Origin: Saprospiraceae bacterium
GTDB lineage: Bacteria; Bacteroidota; Bacteroidia; Chitinophagales; Saprospiraceae
Direction: 5' to 3'
Assembly: GCA_020852155.1 (NCBI GenBank)
Contig: JADZBJ010000130.1
Span: forward strand, 1 to 6,343
DNA: 6,343 nucleotides
Shown here: positions 1-5,201 of the stretch, in pieces
Position numbering within the stretch: position 1 is the stretch's first letter
Layout: every line of letters starts with the position of its first letter
Translations under genes and position numbers: made by a program
Notes under the pieces: model-generated
What the model was told of the DNA's origin: nothing
What the model saw: the letters and a program-made list of their open reading frames with translations, nothing else
The model's database searches: none

Positions 1-616
1 CACCGATGGTCAATTCGCTATAGCTGAGTTGTCCGGTAACGTTGTTGGTTTGTTGAATATCAGCCTTGCCGTAAGCAATGTTCAGGTCAGCGTCGTTGGA
101 TATGATTTCAGCGTGCAAGTCGCCATATTTGATTTCAGCGAGGAGTTTACCGTTCAATTTGCTGACCCACGAGTTGCCGTATTTGTTTTTCAGGTCCAAC
201 TGATTGTTTTCCGGCATCCAGATGTCGTAGTTGATTTTAAAATCCTGGCAATTGGAATTTTCATTGAACCACCAACCGCCGTACATGGTTTCGGAGATGA
301 ACGTTTCGGCTTTGACATAGCCCCAGGCATTCGTGAAATTCACGTTGATGCGCTCGAACATCTTGTCTGCTTCCTTTTGATTTCGGGCGTTGACCACAAT
401 TTGGACATCAATTTTCACTTTGTTATTCGACCAGGTATTGACCTTGATTTGTCCGTACTTGTTGTACAACGCGGTGGTGCCTTTAGCGTCGGTATCAAAC
501 TGACGACTTAGTGAGCGGATGAATTCCTGTGTGGGTTTGAACGGATTTTCCCCAAACGATTGTCCCGACCAGAAAAGGGCGAGCACCATTAAGAGAATAT
601 GGCGTGAAATTTTCAT
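1..616 (-). CDS. Secreted beta-repeat (DUF4097/adhesin-like) protein, 3' end off window
   Basis: The frame is open from an ATG at 616 to the left edge, giving 205 residues without a stop; the C-terminus is missing. The N-terminus looks like a signal peptide: K2 and R5, a hydrophobic stretch at about 6-17 (ILLMVLALFW), then a probable cleavage site near SFG/E (about 22). The mature part is rich in beta-type sequence with recurring Y-G turns: NKYG at 52-55, NKYG at 144-147, IKYG at 162-165, IAYG at 180-183 and a degenerate LSYS at 197-200. The last four are 17-18 residues apart, as expected for beta-helix or stacked-strand rungs. This resembles the DUF4097-like proteins often found beside Bacteroidota sigma/anti-sigma genes; that family match is from memory. 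The start lies 13 bases after the anti-sigma stop, so the two are probably co-transcribed. Its role is unknown. An envelope-located structural or sensing protein is an inference. Confidence 0.8.
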   Translation of the reverse strand, partial: MKISRHILLMVLALFWSGQSFGENPFKPTQEFIRSLSRQFDTDAKGTTALYNKYGQIKVNTWSNNKVKIDVQIVVNARNQKEADKMFERINVNFTNAWGYVKAETFISETMYGGWWFNENSNCQDFKINYDIWMPENNQLDLKNKYGNSWVSKLNGKLLAEIKYGDLHAEIISNDADLNIAYGKADIQQTNNVTGQLSYSELTIG

Positions 617-629
617 AACTTATTGAAAA

Positions 630-1424
630 TCAGATACTTTTGAACTTATTTTCAGGCGATTCACTCGAATCGTCTTCTGTTGGATTATTGTCAAGGCGTT
701 CCAGCACTCGTTTTAAAATGGCTGTCCTTGCCTGATAATTTTCGATCATGGCCCTGACCACTTGTTCCCGGTTGCCGGGCGGCACTTTACTGAGTTCGCA
801 ACGCAGTTCGTTCATGGCTTTGTCCATCTGCGTCAAGTCTTTGGTGACTTCCTCTGTCTGTTCGCCGGTATAGTTGGCCAGTGCGGCTTTCTTTGATGAA
901 ATTTCATTCTCGTAATAGGTTTCCAGTTCGGCGTACTCCGTTGACACTTCGCGCAGCGCCATGCCTGAGGATGTCATTTTCGCATCGCTCCGGCCGTACC
1001 AGACTCCTATACCAAGGCCGATGATCAACAAAGCGATGGATGCTGCGATGCTGGTCAGTCGTCGCGGGACAATCTGCCACCATTGCATTTTCACGACTTT
1101 GGAATTGGGCAGATCGCTCTCCACTTTTTCCCAAAGCGACCGATGTGGCTCGAACACGTCCATCTGTTCACGATGTTCGGCAATGAAAGCCTCCAAAGGA
1201 TCAGTAACGGGTAGTGCGCGTTCTATTTTTGACCACAGGTTTGGCGCCTCAGCCGTATCCAGCAACGGGCGATCCATCATAATCTGACGCTCCAGGCTAT
1301 CCGAATCCGGGATGCGGCGAAGGCATCTTTCCAGACTTTCCCAGACATAGCCCTGCGGGTCAGACTGGTCAAAAGCCGTCCGTTGTTCAAGAATGAATTT
1401 TTCTATGGATTCTTTGTTCCTCAT
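630..1424 (-). CDS. Probable membrane-anchored anti-sigma factor
   Basis: This 264-residue single-pass membrane protein has a cytoplasmic-type N-terminus (1-122), one hydrophobic helix at about 123-143 flanked by R121/R122 and R145, and a charged, helical C-terminal region (about 150-245) with coiled-coil character. The C-terminal part contains ETYYENEI (168-175) and AMIENYQARTAIL (225-237), patterns I associate with Bacteroidota anti-sigma proteins. It directly follows an ECF sigma gene on the same strand (89-base gap), which is the main reason for the call. The N-terminal region holds three degenerate repeats, at about 7-35, 44-72 and 77-106, each with R-x3-D followed 8-9 residues later by W. 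No HxxxCxxC zinc anti-sigma motif is present; the only cysteines are C34 and C209. It probably binds the sigma factor in the cytoplasm and senses an envelope signal through the outer domain. Function is inferred from topology and context, not from a firm domain match. Confidence 0.75.
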   Translation of the reverse strand: MRNKESIEKFILEQRTAFDQSDPQGYVWESLERCLRRIPDSDSLERQIMMDRPLLDTAEAPNLWSKIERALPVTDPLEAFIAEHREQMDVFEPHRSLWEKVESDLPNSKVVKMQWWQIVPRRLTSIAASIALLIIGLGIGVWYGRSDAKMTSSGMALREVSTEYAELETYYENEISSKKAALANYTGEQTEEVTKDLTQMDKAMNELRCELSKVPPGNREQVVRAMIENYQARTAILKRVLERLDNNPTEDDSSESPENKFKSI

Positions 1425-1475
1425 GTTAGCAACACCTATCAGGATTTTCTGGATTTGGGGATTTGATTTTTGTGA

Positions 1476-1490
1476 TTTATTTGAAATAAA
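1476..1490. repeat. 15-bp palindrome between sigma and anti-sigma genes
   Basis: TTTATTT and AAATAAA form perfect 7-bp arms around a single G at 1483. The palindrome lies in the 89-base gap between the sigma stop and the anti-sigma start. It could be a protein-binding site or a weak transcript hairpin, but an AT-rich gap can produce this by chance. Confidence 0.4.
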
Positions 1491-1513
1491 ACATTGATTT
1501 TCAACATCTTAAA

Positions 1514-2047
1514 TCAAGCAAGCATTTCGCGTAGCTTTGATTTTGCACGACTGTACTGCGATTTGGAGGTCGCTTCGGCAATGCCGAGTACTTGTGCGAT
1601 TTCTTCGTGATCGTAGCCTTCCAGCGCATACAAACTGAATACCACGCGGTCTCCATCAGGCAATTGATTAATGGCCTGGTTAATGCGTTCGATGCTGTAA
1701 GGCGATTCGACCGTTTCATGCTGTTCATTCCATTCGGCCTGATCGTGTTGTGTGCCCAATTCCGTCCATTGCAATCGCTTGCTTTTCAGGAAATTGATGC
1801 ATTTGTTGATGACGATGCGCTTCATCCATGCGCCAATACTGCTTTCGTAGCGGAATGACTCCAGTTTGCAGAACACCTCAATAAAAGTGCTCTGCAAAAG
1901 ATCCTCGGCATCATGAGGATTCTGAACCATTCGCAAAGCCGTATTGTACATAGCCTTGGAGTATAGCCGATAGAGCTCGAATTGAGCATCTCGTCGGCCA
2001 CTCCGACAACGTTCAATCAGGTCGCGGTGCGTTTGTGTTGCGTCCAT
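1514..2047 (-). CDS. ECF-type RNA polymerase sigma factor (sigma-70 family, RpoE-like)
   Basis: The 177-residue length is typical for an ECF sigma factor. Region 2 spans about residues 22-88: the FELYRLYSKAMYNTALRM helix, then NPHDAEDLLQSTFIEVF (43-59), which is the conserved D-A-E-D-L-x-Q core-binding signature, then FRYESSIGAWMKRIVINKCINFLK (about 65-88) for -10 recognition. A short acidic/polar linker (about 95-118) precedes region 4 (about 119-176), with INQLPDGDRVVFSLYALEG (126-144) and the helix-turn-helix HEEIAQVLGIAEATSKSQYSRAKSKL (147-172). There is no C-terminal extension. It heads a minus-strand operon with the probable anti-sigma gene and a secreted protein, the usual layout for envelope-stress or surface-signal control. 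The ATG at 2047 is the natural start; the sequence before it (ATCAAATCAAAT) has no Shine-Dalgarno, which is common in Bacteroidota. Autoregulation is likely for such operons, but I cannot assign a promoter. Confidence 0.95.
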   Translation of the reverse strand: MDATQTHRDLIERCRSGRRDAQFELYRLYSKAMYNTALRMVQNPHDAEDLLQSTFIEVFCKLESFRYESSIGAWMKRIVINKCINFLKSKRLQWTELGTQHDQAEWNEQHETVESPYSIERINQAINQLPDGDRVVFSLYALEGYDHEEIAQVLGIAEATSKSQYSRAKSKLREMLA

Positions 2048-2129
2048 ATTTGATTTGATATCCGAATGACAAACGATGCGTGTCGAGGTTGCTTCGATTG
2101 TAAAAATATGTTAAAAAAGGGAAAAAGTA

Positions 2130-2159
2130 ATGATGAATGATGAATGGTAAATGATGAAT
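2130..2159. repeat. Short direct repeats ATGATGAAT (three copies)
   Basis: ATGATGAAT occurs at 2130-2138, 2137-2145 (overlapping by two bases) and 2151-2159, with GGTAA separating the second and third copies. The array lies 83-112 bases upstream of the sigma gene start. It is low-complexity intergenic sequence; similar arrays are familiar to me from Bacteroidota gene gaps. No function is supported by the sequence alone. Confidence 0.6.
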
Positions 2160-2203
2160 AACAACCTGATAATCAATATTTTATTCGATAAAATTGCTAC
2201 TAT

Positions 2204-2252
2204 CATGAAAATGAAACCCGCCCAGCAGCCTAATGGCACACCGGGCGGGTTT
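2204..2252 (-). terminator. Intrinsic terminator after nadD
   Basis: Perfect 10-bp arms, AAACCCGCCC at 2214-2223 and GGGCGGGTTT at 2243-2252, enclose a 19-base loop. Read on the minus strand, the hairpin lies 17 bases after the nadD stop and runs into a T-rich tail (TTTCATTTTCAT). That fits a Rho-independent terminator ending the panB-fur-rbfA-nadD block and insulating the sigma operon. On the plus strand the stem is followed by TTTGTGTGT, a poorer U-tract, and no plus-strand gene ends here. Confidence 0.85.
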
Positions 2253-2269
2253 GTGTGTACTGGCACGGG

Positions 2270-2848
2270 TTAATTCTCCCGATACATCCTGCTGCCTTCC
2301 AGATACTCCCAAACAGGCTCCGGAACTAAGTAGCGGATGGATTTGCGGGCTTTGATGCACTCGCGAATGTAGGTAGCAGAAATATCCAGCAAAGGCGCTT
2401 CACAGATGCGTACGCGCGGATGAGTAGCCAGATCGCCCAGGTCAGTATTAGGTCTTTTATAGACGTAAATATCGTGTTGAGATAAAATTTGCTCGTAATT
2501 TTTCCAAAGATGGAAGGATTGCAGGTTGTCGCCGCCCATAATCAGGGCAAATTCTTTATCAGGATATTTTTCTTTTAAAACGGCGAGCGTGTCTACTGTA
2601 TAGGACGGTTGAGGCAGGGAAAATTCAACATTTGAGGCTTCGATTTTGGGATTATCACCAATACCCAGCCGCACTAAATGCAAGCGGTCATGGTCTTTGG
2701 CGAGTGTTTTTTTGGGCTTAAACGGATTTTGCGGACTGACAACCATCCAGACTTTGTCCAAATCCGTTTGCGTCGCCACGTGGTTGGCAATAATGAGGTG
2801 GCCAATGTGAATTGGATTAAACGAGCCAAAAAAGAGGCCTATTTTCAT
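2270..2848 (-). CDS. nadD: Nicotinate-nucleotide adenylyltransferase
   Basis: This cytoplasmic enzyme joins nicotinate mononucleotide and ATP to give deamido-NAD, the step before NAD synthetase in NAD synthesis. Its 192 residues are the normal length for NadD. The N-terminus holds the nucleotidyltransferase signature GSFNPIHIGH (8-17) with both ATP-binding histidines, H14 and H17. PSYTVDTL (81-88) and MGGDNL (104-109) match the family's substrate-binding segments. Near the C-terminus, ISATYIR (156-162) is the second nucleotide-binding motif; the family usually reads ISSTxIR, so A158 is a mild variant. The gene is the last of a minus-strand run and is followed by a strong terminator. Its upstream side is unusual: a 17-bp tandem repeat begins two bases before the ATG, so no Shine-Dalgarno or normal leader is visible. 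It may have its own promoter in the 222-base gap after rbfA, or be read through from upstream. Confidence 0.96.
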   Translation of the reverse strand: MKIGLFFGSFNPIHIGHLIIANHVATQTDLDKVWMVVSPQNPFKPKKTLAKDHDRLHLVRLGIGDNPKIEASNVEFSLPQPSYTVDTLAVLKEKYPDKEFALIMGGDNLQSFHLWKNYEQILSQHDIYVYKRPNTDLGDLATHPRVRICEAPLLDISATYIRECIKARKSIRYLVPEPVWEYLEGSRMYREN

Positions 2849-2850
2849 AA

Positions 2851-2893
2851 AGGTTGAAAGTTGTTGAAGGTTGAAAGTTGTTGAAGGTTAAAG
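2851..2893. repeat. 17-bp tandem repeat at the nadD start
   Basis: Two perfect copies of a 17-base unit, AGGTTGAAAGTTGTTGA, lie at 2851-2867 and 2868-2884. A partial third copy lacks one G (AGGTTAAAG, 2885-2893). On the nadD (minus) strand it reads as repeated CAACTTTCAACCT ending two bases before the ATG, so it forms the immediate leader of the nadD message. The unit is low in complexity and has no inverted symmetry. Confidence 0.85.
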
Positions 2894-2980
2894 TGGTAAT
2901 GCCCGGAAAATGGGCCTCCCACATTTTAACTTACACCTTCTCTCCCCTTGAAATATCGTTAAAAACCCAGGTGTAGCATA

Positions 2981-3042
2981 TTCCCGCAGATTTCGCGAAA
3001 ATCTGCGTTATCTGCGCTTTTAATCTGCGAAATCTGCGGGAA
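2981..3042. repeat. Inverted repeat built from ATCTGCG units
   Basis: Perfect 16-base arms, TTCCCGCAGATTTCGC at 2981-2996 and GCGAAATCTGCGGGAA at 3027-3042, enclose a 30-base centre. On the plus strand the heptamer ATCTGCG occurs directly at 3001, 3010, 3023 and 3032, and inverted (CGCAGAT) at 2985-2991. The left arm can alternatively pair locally through AGATTT-CGCG-AAAATCT (2988-3004). The element fills part of the 222-base rbfA-nadD gap. It could form a stable hairpin in the transcript on either strand. No U-tract follows it on the minus strand, so it is not a standard terminator. I recall similar ATCTGCG-rich intergenic elements in Bacteroidota, so a dispersed repeat family is likely, but I could not test this. 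Confidence 0.85.
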
Positions 3043-3070
3043 ATTTGTCTTACTCGGCGTTTTTTACAAA

Positions 3071-3448
3071 TTATCTACCGATACCGATGTCTTTGTCTTC
3101 CTTTTCAACCCTGTTGAGTAATTCATCTACGCGATACATTTCATCAACGGTATCGTCGAGGAAAAACTCAATTTCGGGTACACGGCGCATTTGCTTGCCA
3201 ACTTTGGAAGAAATGGCCTGGCGCAATCGCGGGTAATTATCTTCCAATTGAAGAATGACTTCCTGCTTGTTTTCGGAGCCATACACGCTGATGTAAATTT
3301 TCGCCACCAACAGGTCAGGCGTCATTTTGACTTCAGTCACGGTCACCAATTTATCGCGGCCATAAATATTGACGCCTTCTTCGGTCAGAATCATGGCGAA
3401 ATAACGGCGAATCAACTCGCCGACTTGTTTTTGTCTGATGGATTCCAC
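3071..3448 (-). CDS. rbfA: 30S ribosome-binding factor A
   Basis: RbfA is a small KH-fold protein that binds the 30S subunit during late maturation and helps 16S rRNA processing and cold adaptation. The 125-residue length is normal. Family features run in order: IRQKQVGELIRRYFAMIL (4-21) as the N-terminal helix; VTVTEVKMTPDLLVAKIYISVY (35-56) as the central strands; LEDNYPRLRQAISSKVGKQM (68-87) as the KH-type helices, with K-V-G at 82-84; then VPEIEFFLDDTVDEMYRVDELL (90-111), the typical C-terminal strand and helix. The start is GTG at 3448. The upstream in-frame codons reach a TAA at 3461-3463 without an ATG, and the GTG places the N-terminal helix at the family position, so GTG is the best start. 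It lies 93 bases after the fur stop, with an AT-rich inverted repeat in the gap. Confidence 0.94.
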   Translation of the reverse strand: MESIRQKQVGELIRRYFAMILTEEGVNIYGRDKLVTVTEVKMTPDLLVAKIYISVYGSENKQEVILQLEDNYPRLRQAISSKVGKQMRRVPEIEFFLDDTVDEMYRVDELLNRVEKEDKDIGIGR

Positions 3449-3486
3449 AGCTAGTGATGTTTAATGATGATTACTTCCTGCCCCTC

Positions 3487-3543
3487 AAAAAATTTCAAAT
3501 TTCAAATCGCACATTTTTTAAAATTTGAAATTTGAAAAATTTT
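3487..3543. repeat. AT-rich inverted repeat between fur and rbfA
   Basis: Perfect 15-base arms, TTTCAAATTTCAAAT at 3493-3507 and ATTTGAAATTTGAAA at 3523-3537, enclose a 15-base loop. With a small bulge the flanking A-run (3487-3492) can also pair with the T-run at 3540-3543, which overlaps the fur stop codon. Each arm is itself two copies of a TTTCAAA unit. On the minus strand the hairpin is followed by TTTTTTG, so it resembles a terminator for fur, but the stem is almost all A-T pairs and would be weak. It may be attenuating, mRNA-stabilising, or simply a dispersed repeat. Confidence 0.7.
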
Positions 3544-4072
3544 AGTCGCCCCAACCAGGCTCGTCTTCCAGTTCTTTGGGTTTGTTGCGATGAATGCCAA
3601 ACTCCATTTCTTTCTGACAAGTTCCGCAAACGCCGTATAAGTTCAGGGAATGGTGCGTAATTTGAAAATTCAGCAGTTCACCGACCATATCCTTGATTTG
3701 CTGCACGCGCGGGTCGCAAAATTCGACAACTTTACCACAGTGCGCGCAAATGATGTGATCGTGTTGTTTATAACCGTATGATTTTTCAAACTGCGCCAGG
3801 TTTCGACCGAATTGGTGTTTTTTCACCAGATCACATGTTACCAAAAGATCCAGGGTATTATACACGGTGGCGCGGCTAACGCGGTAATTGCGGTTTTTCA
3901 TGTGGATGTACAACGCTTCGGCATCGAAGTGGTCGCTGCGTTTGTAAATTTCCTCCAATATGGCAAAACGCTCCGGTGTTTTACGCAAGCCATTTTTCTC
4001 CAATTGTGAAGAGAAAATATTGAGGACTTCCTTGATCAAATCCTGATTGTTGCGTGGCGCTGATATATTCAT
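3542..4072 (-). CDS. fur: Fur-family metal-responsive transcriptional regulator
   Basis: This is a cytoplasmic metal-dependent DNA-binding dimer. The winged helix is at about 20-90, with LRKTPERFAILE (29-40) and the recognition helix VSRATVYNTLDLL (65-77). The metal-binding dimerisation half begins at about 94 with the HDHIICAHCG segment (104-113). Structural zinc pairs are C109/C112 and C149/C152. H48, H104 and H106 match regulatory-site ligands. At the positions that separate PerR from Fur, this protein has E96 and E117 where Bacillus PerR has Asp85 and Asp104, which favours an iron-type Fur over a peroxide sensor; this is my manual alignment. At 176 residues it exceeds the usual 135-150, with an N-terminal lead of about 18 residues and a C-terminal tail after C152 ending in acidic EDEPGWGD. 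It starts 23 bases after panB and is probably co-transcribed with it. The symbol is tentative, but the family is secure. Confidence 0.9.
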   Translation of the reverse strand: MNISAPRNNQDLIKEVLNIFSSQLEKNGLRKTPERFAILEEIYKRSDHFDAEALYIHMKNRNYRVSRATVYNTLDLLVTCDLVKKHQFGRNLAQFEKSYGYKQHDHIICAHCGKVVEFCDPRVQQIKDMVGELLNFQITHHSLNLYGVCGTCQKEMEFGIHRNKPKELEDEPGWGD

Positions 4073-4095
4073 GATGGTGTATTACTCTTCTCGTT

Positions 4096-4914
4096 TCAAT
4101 AAGATTCAGCATCCGTCGGAAAACTTTTTGCTTTCACTTCATTGACGTACTGCTGTGTTGCGTTACCGATGGCATCATATAATTCCAGATAACGACGCAA
4201 AAATCGAGGTTTAAAATCTTTAGTGATGCCCAGCATATCCTGAGTGACCAATACCTGCCCGTCGCAATGCGGACCTGCGCCAATCCCTATCGTCGGGATG
4301 TCAATGCTTTCAGATACTTCGCGGGCTAATTGTGCCGGTATTTTTTCAAGTACCATAGCAAAACAACCCAACTGGTCTAACAGTTTTGAATCGTCCTTCA
4401 ATTTTTGCGCCTCGGCGTCTTCTTTGGCCCTGACGGAATAAGTGCCAAATTTATAGATGCTTTGCGGCGTCAAACCGAGGTGACCCATGACCGGAATTCC
4501 GGCGTTGAGAATACGCTTGATGGATTTTTCCACTTCAGCGCCGCCTTCGAGTTTGATGGCATGGGCGCCGGATTCTTTCATCACACGAATGGCACTGGAC
4601 AGCGCCAATTCAGGGTTGGACTGATAGGAACCAAACGGAAGGTCAACAACGACCATCGCGCGTTTTACGGCCCTCACCACCGATTGCGCATGATAGATCA
4701 TTTGATCCAGCGTAATCGGAAGGGTCGTTTCATGGCCAGCCATGACATTCGAAGCCGAATCGCCGACCAGCAAAATATCAATACCGGCAGCATCCAGAAT
4801 TTTGGCCATAGAAAAATCGTATGCCGTGAGCATTGCAATTTTCTCGCCCTTATCCTTCATGGCCTGAACGGAATGGGTGGTTACTTTTTTAAGTTCGGGA
4901 GTGGCCGCTGACAT
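4096..4914 (-). CDS. panB: 3-methyl-2-oxobutanoate hydroxymethyltransferase
   Basis: PanB transfers a hydroxymethyl group from 5,10-methylenetetrahydrofolate to 2-oxoisovalerate, giving ketopantoate, the first committed step to pantothenate and CoA. It is a cytoplasmic TIM-barrel enzyme. The 272 residues fit the family (about 264 in E. coli). Visible motifs in order are MLTAYDFSMAKILDAAGID (28-46), LLVGDSASNVMAG (48-60), VVVDLPFGSYQ (88-98), HAIKLEGG (118-125), VMGHLGLTPQSIYKFGTY (142-159) and PTIGIGAGPHCDGQVLV (207-223). Likely Mg2+ ligands are D52, D91 and E123, and the probable catalytic acid is E190, aligned by eye to E. coli D45, D84, E114 and E181. All are present, so the enzyme should be active. 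It is the first gene of the minus-strand block, divergent from fabD, with fur 23 bases downstream. The ATG at 4914 puts the motifs at normal distances from the N-terminus. Confidence 0.97.
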   Translation of the reverse strand: MSAATPELKKVTTHSVQAMKDKGEKIAMLTAYDFSMAKILDAAGIDILLVGDSASNVMAGHETTLPITLDQMIYHAQSVVRAVKRAMVVVDLPFGSYQSNPELALSSAIRVMKESGAHAIKLEGGAEVEKSIKRILNAGIPVMGHLGLTPQSIYKFGTYSVRAKEDAEAQKLKDDSKLLDQLGCFAMVLEKIPAQLAREVSESIDIPTIGIGAGPHCDGQVLVTQDMLGITKDFKPRFLRRYLELYDAIGNATQQYVNEVKAKSFPTDAESY

Positions 4915-5201
4915 AACTTTAATAAAAGAGTGTTGTCGTTGTTCCTATGATTATTTCAAAACAGCGACATTAAAGATGGAACAAAAATGCAGCATTATTC
5001 GGGTAAAGCAGGCATTTGAAGGCGCATTTTTCTAAGTATAGTCTTTGCAAAATGCTTTTGAGAAAATCAGACCTGAAAATCTCCGAAAATACGGAAAATG
5101 TATCCCGTTAATCCCTGGAATTCTGGTTTAAAAAGCACTACTGCCCTAACTTCGCGACTTATTCAATTTTCACTTTTACACAATCCGGTTTTTCTCGAAA
5201 T
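4915..5201. promoter_or_regulatory. Divergent panB/fabD intergenic region with one candidate fabD promoter
   Basis: These 287 bases lie between divergent starts, so promoters for both directions are expected here. For fabD, TTG at 5016-5018 is followed after 18 bases by TATAGTCTTTG at 5037-5047. That is close to the Bacteroidota pattern TTG-N19-TAnnTTTG, but has three rather than two bases between TA and TTTG. It would leave a leader of about 150 bases. For panB I see only half-matches (a TTTTTG and a TTTTG about 18 bases apart on the minus strand, near 4963-4992), too weak to call. No Shine-Dalgarno precedes either ATG. I see no riboswitch-like structure and no small gene. Confidence 0.3.

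Noticed and set aside
29..511. 160-residue plus-strand open frame
   Set aside because: It is antisense to the secreted beta-repeat protein, which has a signal peptide and periodic motifs. The antisense translation is V/F-rich with no recognisable domain.
2901..2915. Small GCCC/GGGC hairpin in the rbfA-nadD gap
   Set aside because: The stem has only 4 bp, with no U-tract on either strand; chance is a sufficient explanation.
2981..3042. CRISPR-like array reading of the ATCTGCG copies
   Set aside because: The unit is only 7 bases, the spacing is 9-13 bases, and one copy is inverted. Repeat and spacer lengths do not fit CRISPR, and there are no cas genes.
3542..4072. PerR (peroxide sensor) assignment for the Fur-family gene
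   Set aside because: The positions matching Bacillus PerR Asp85 and Asp104 appear to be Glu (E96, E117) here, which favours Fur, although the alignment was by eye.
4405..4911. 168-residue plus-strand open frame over panB
   Set aside because: It is antisense to panB, which is complete and carries all its family motifs.
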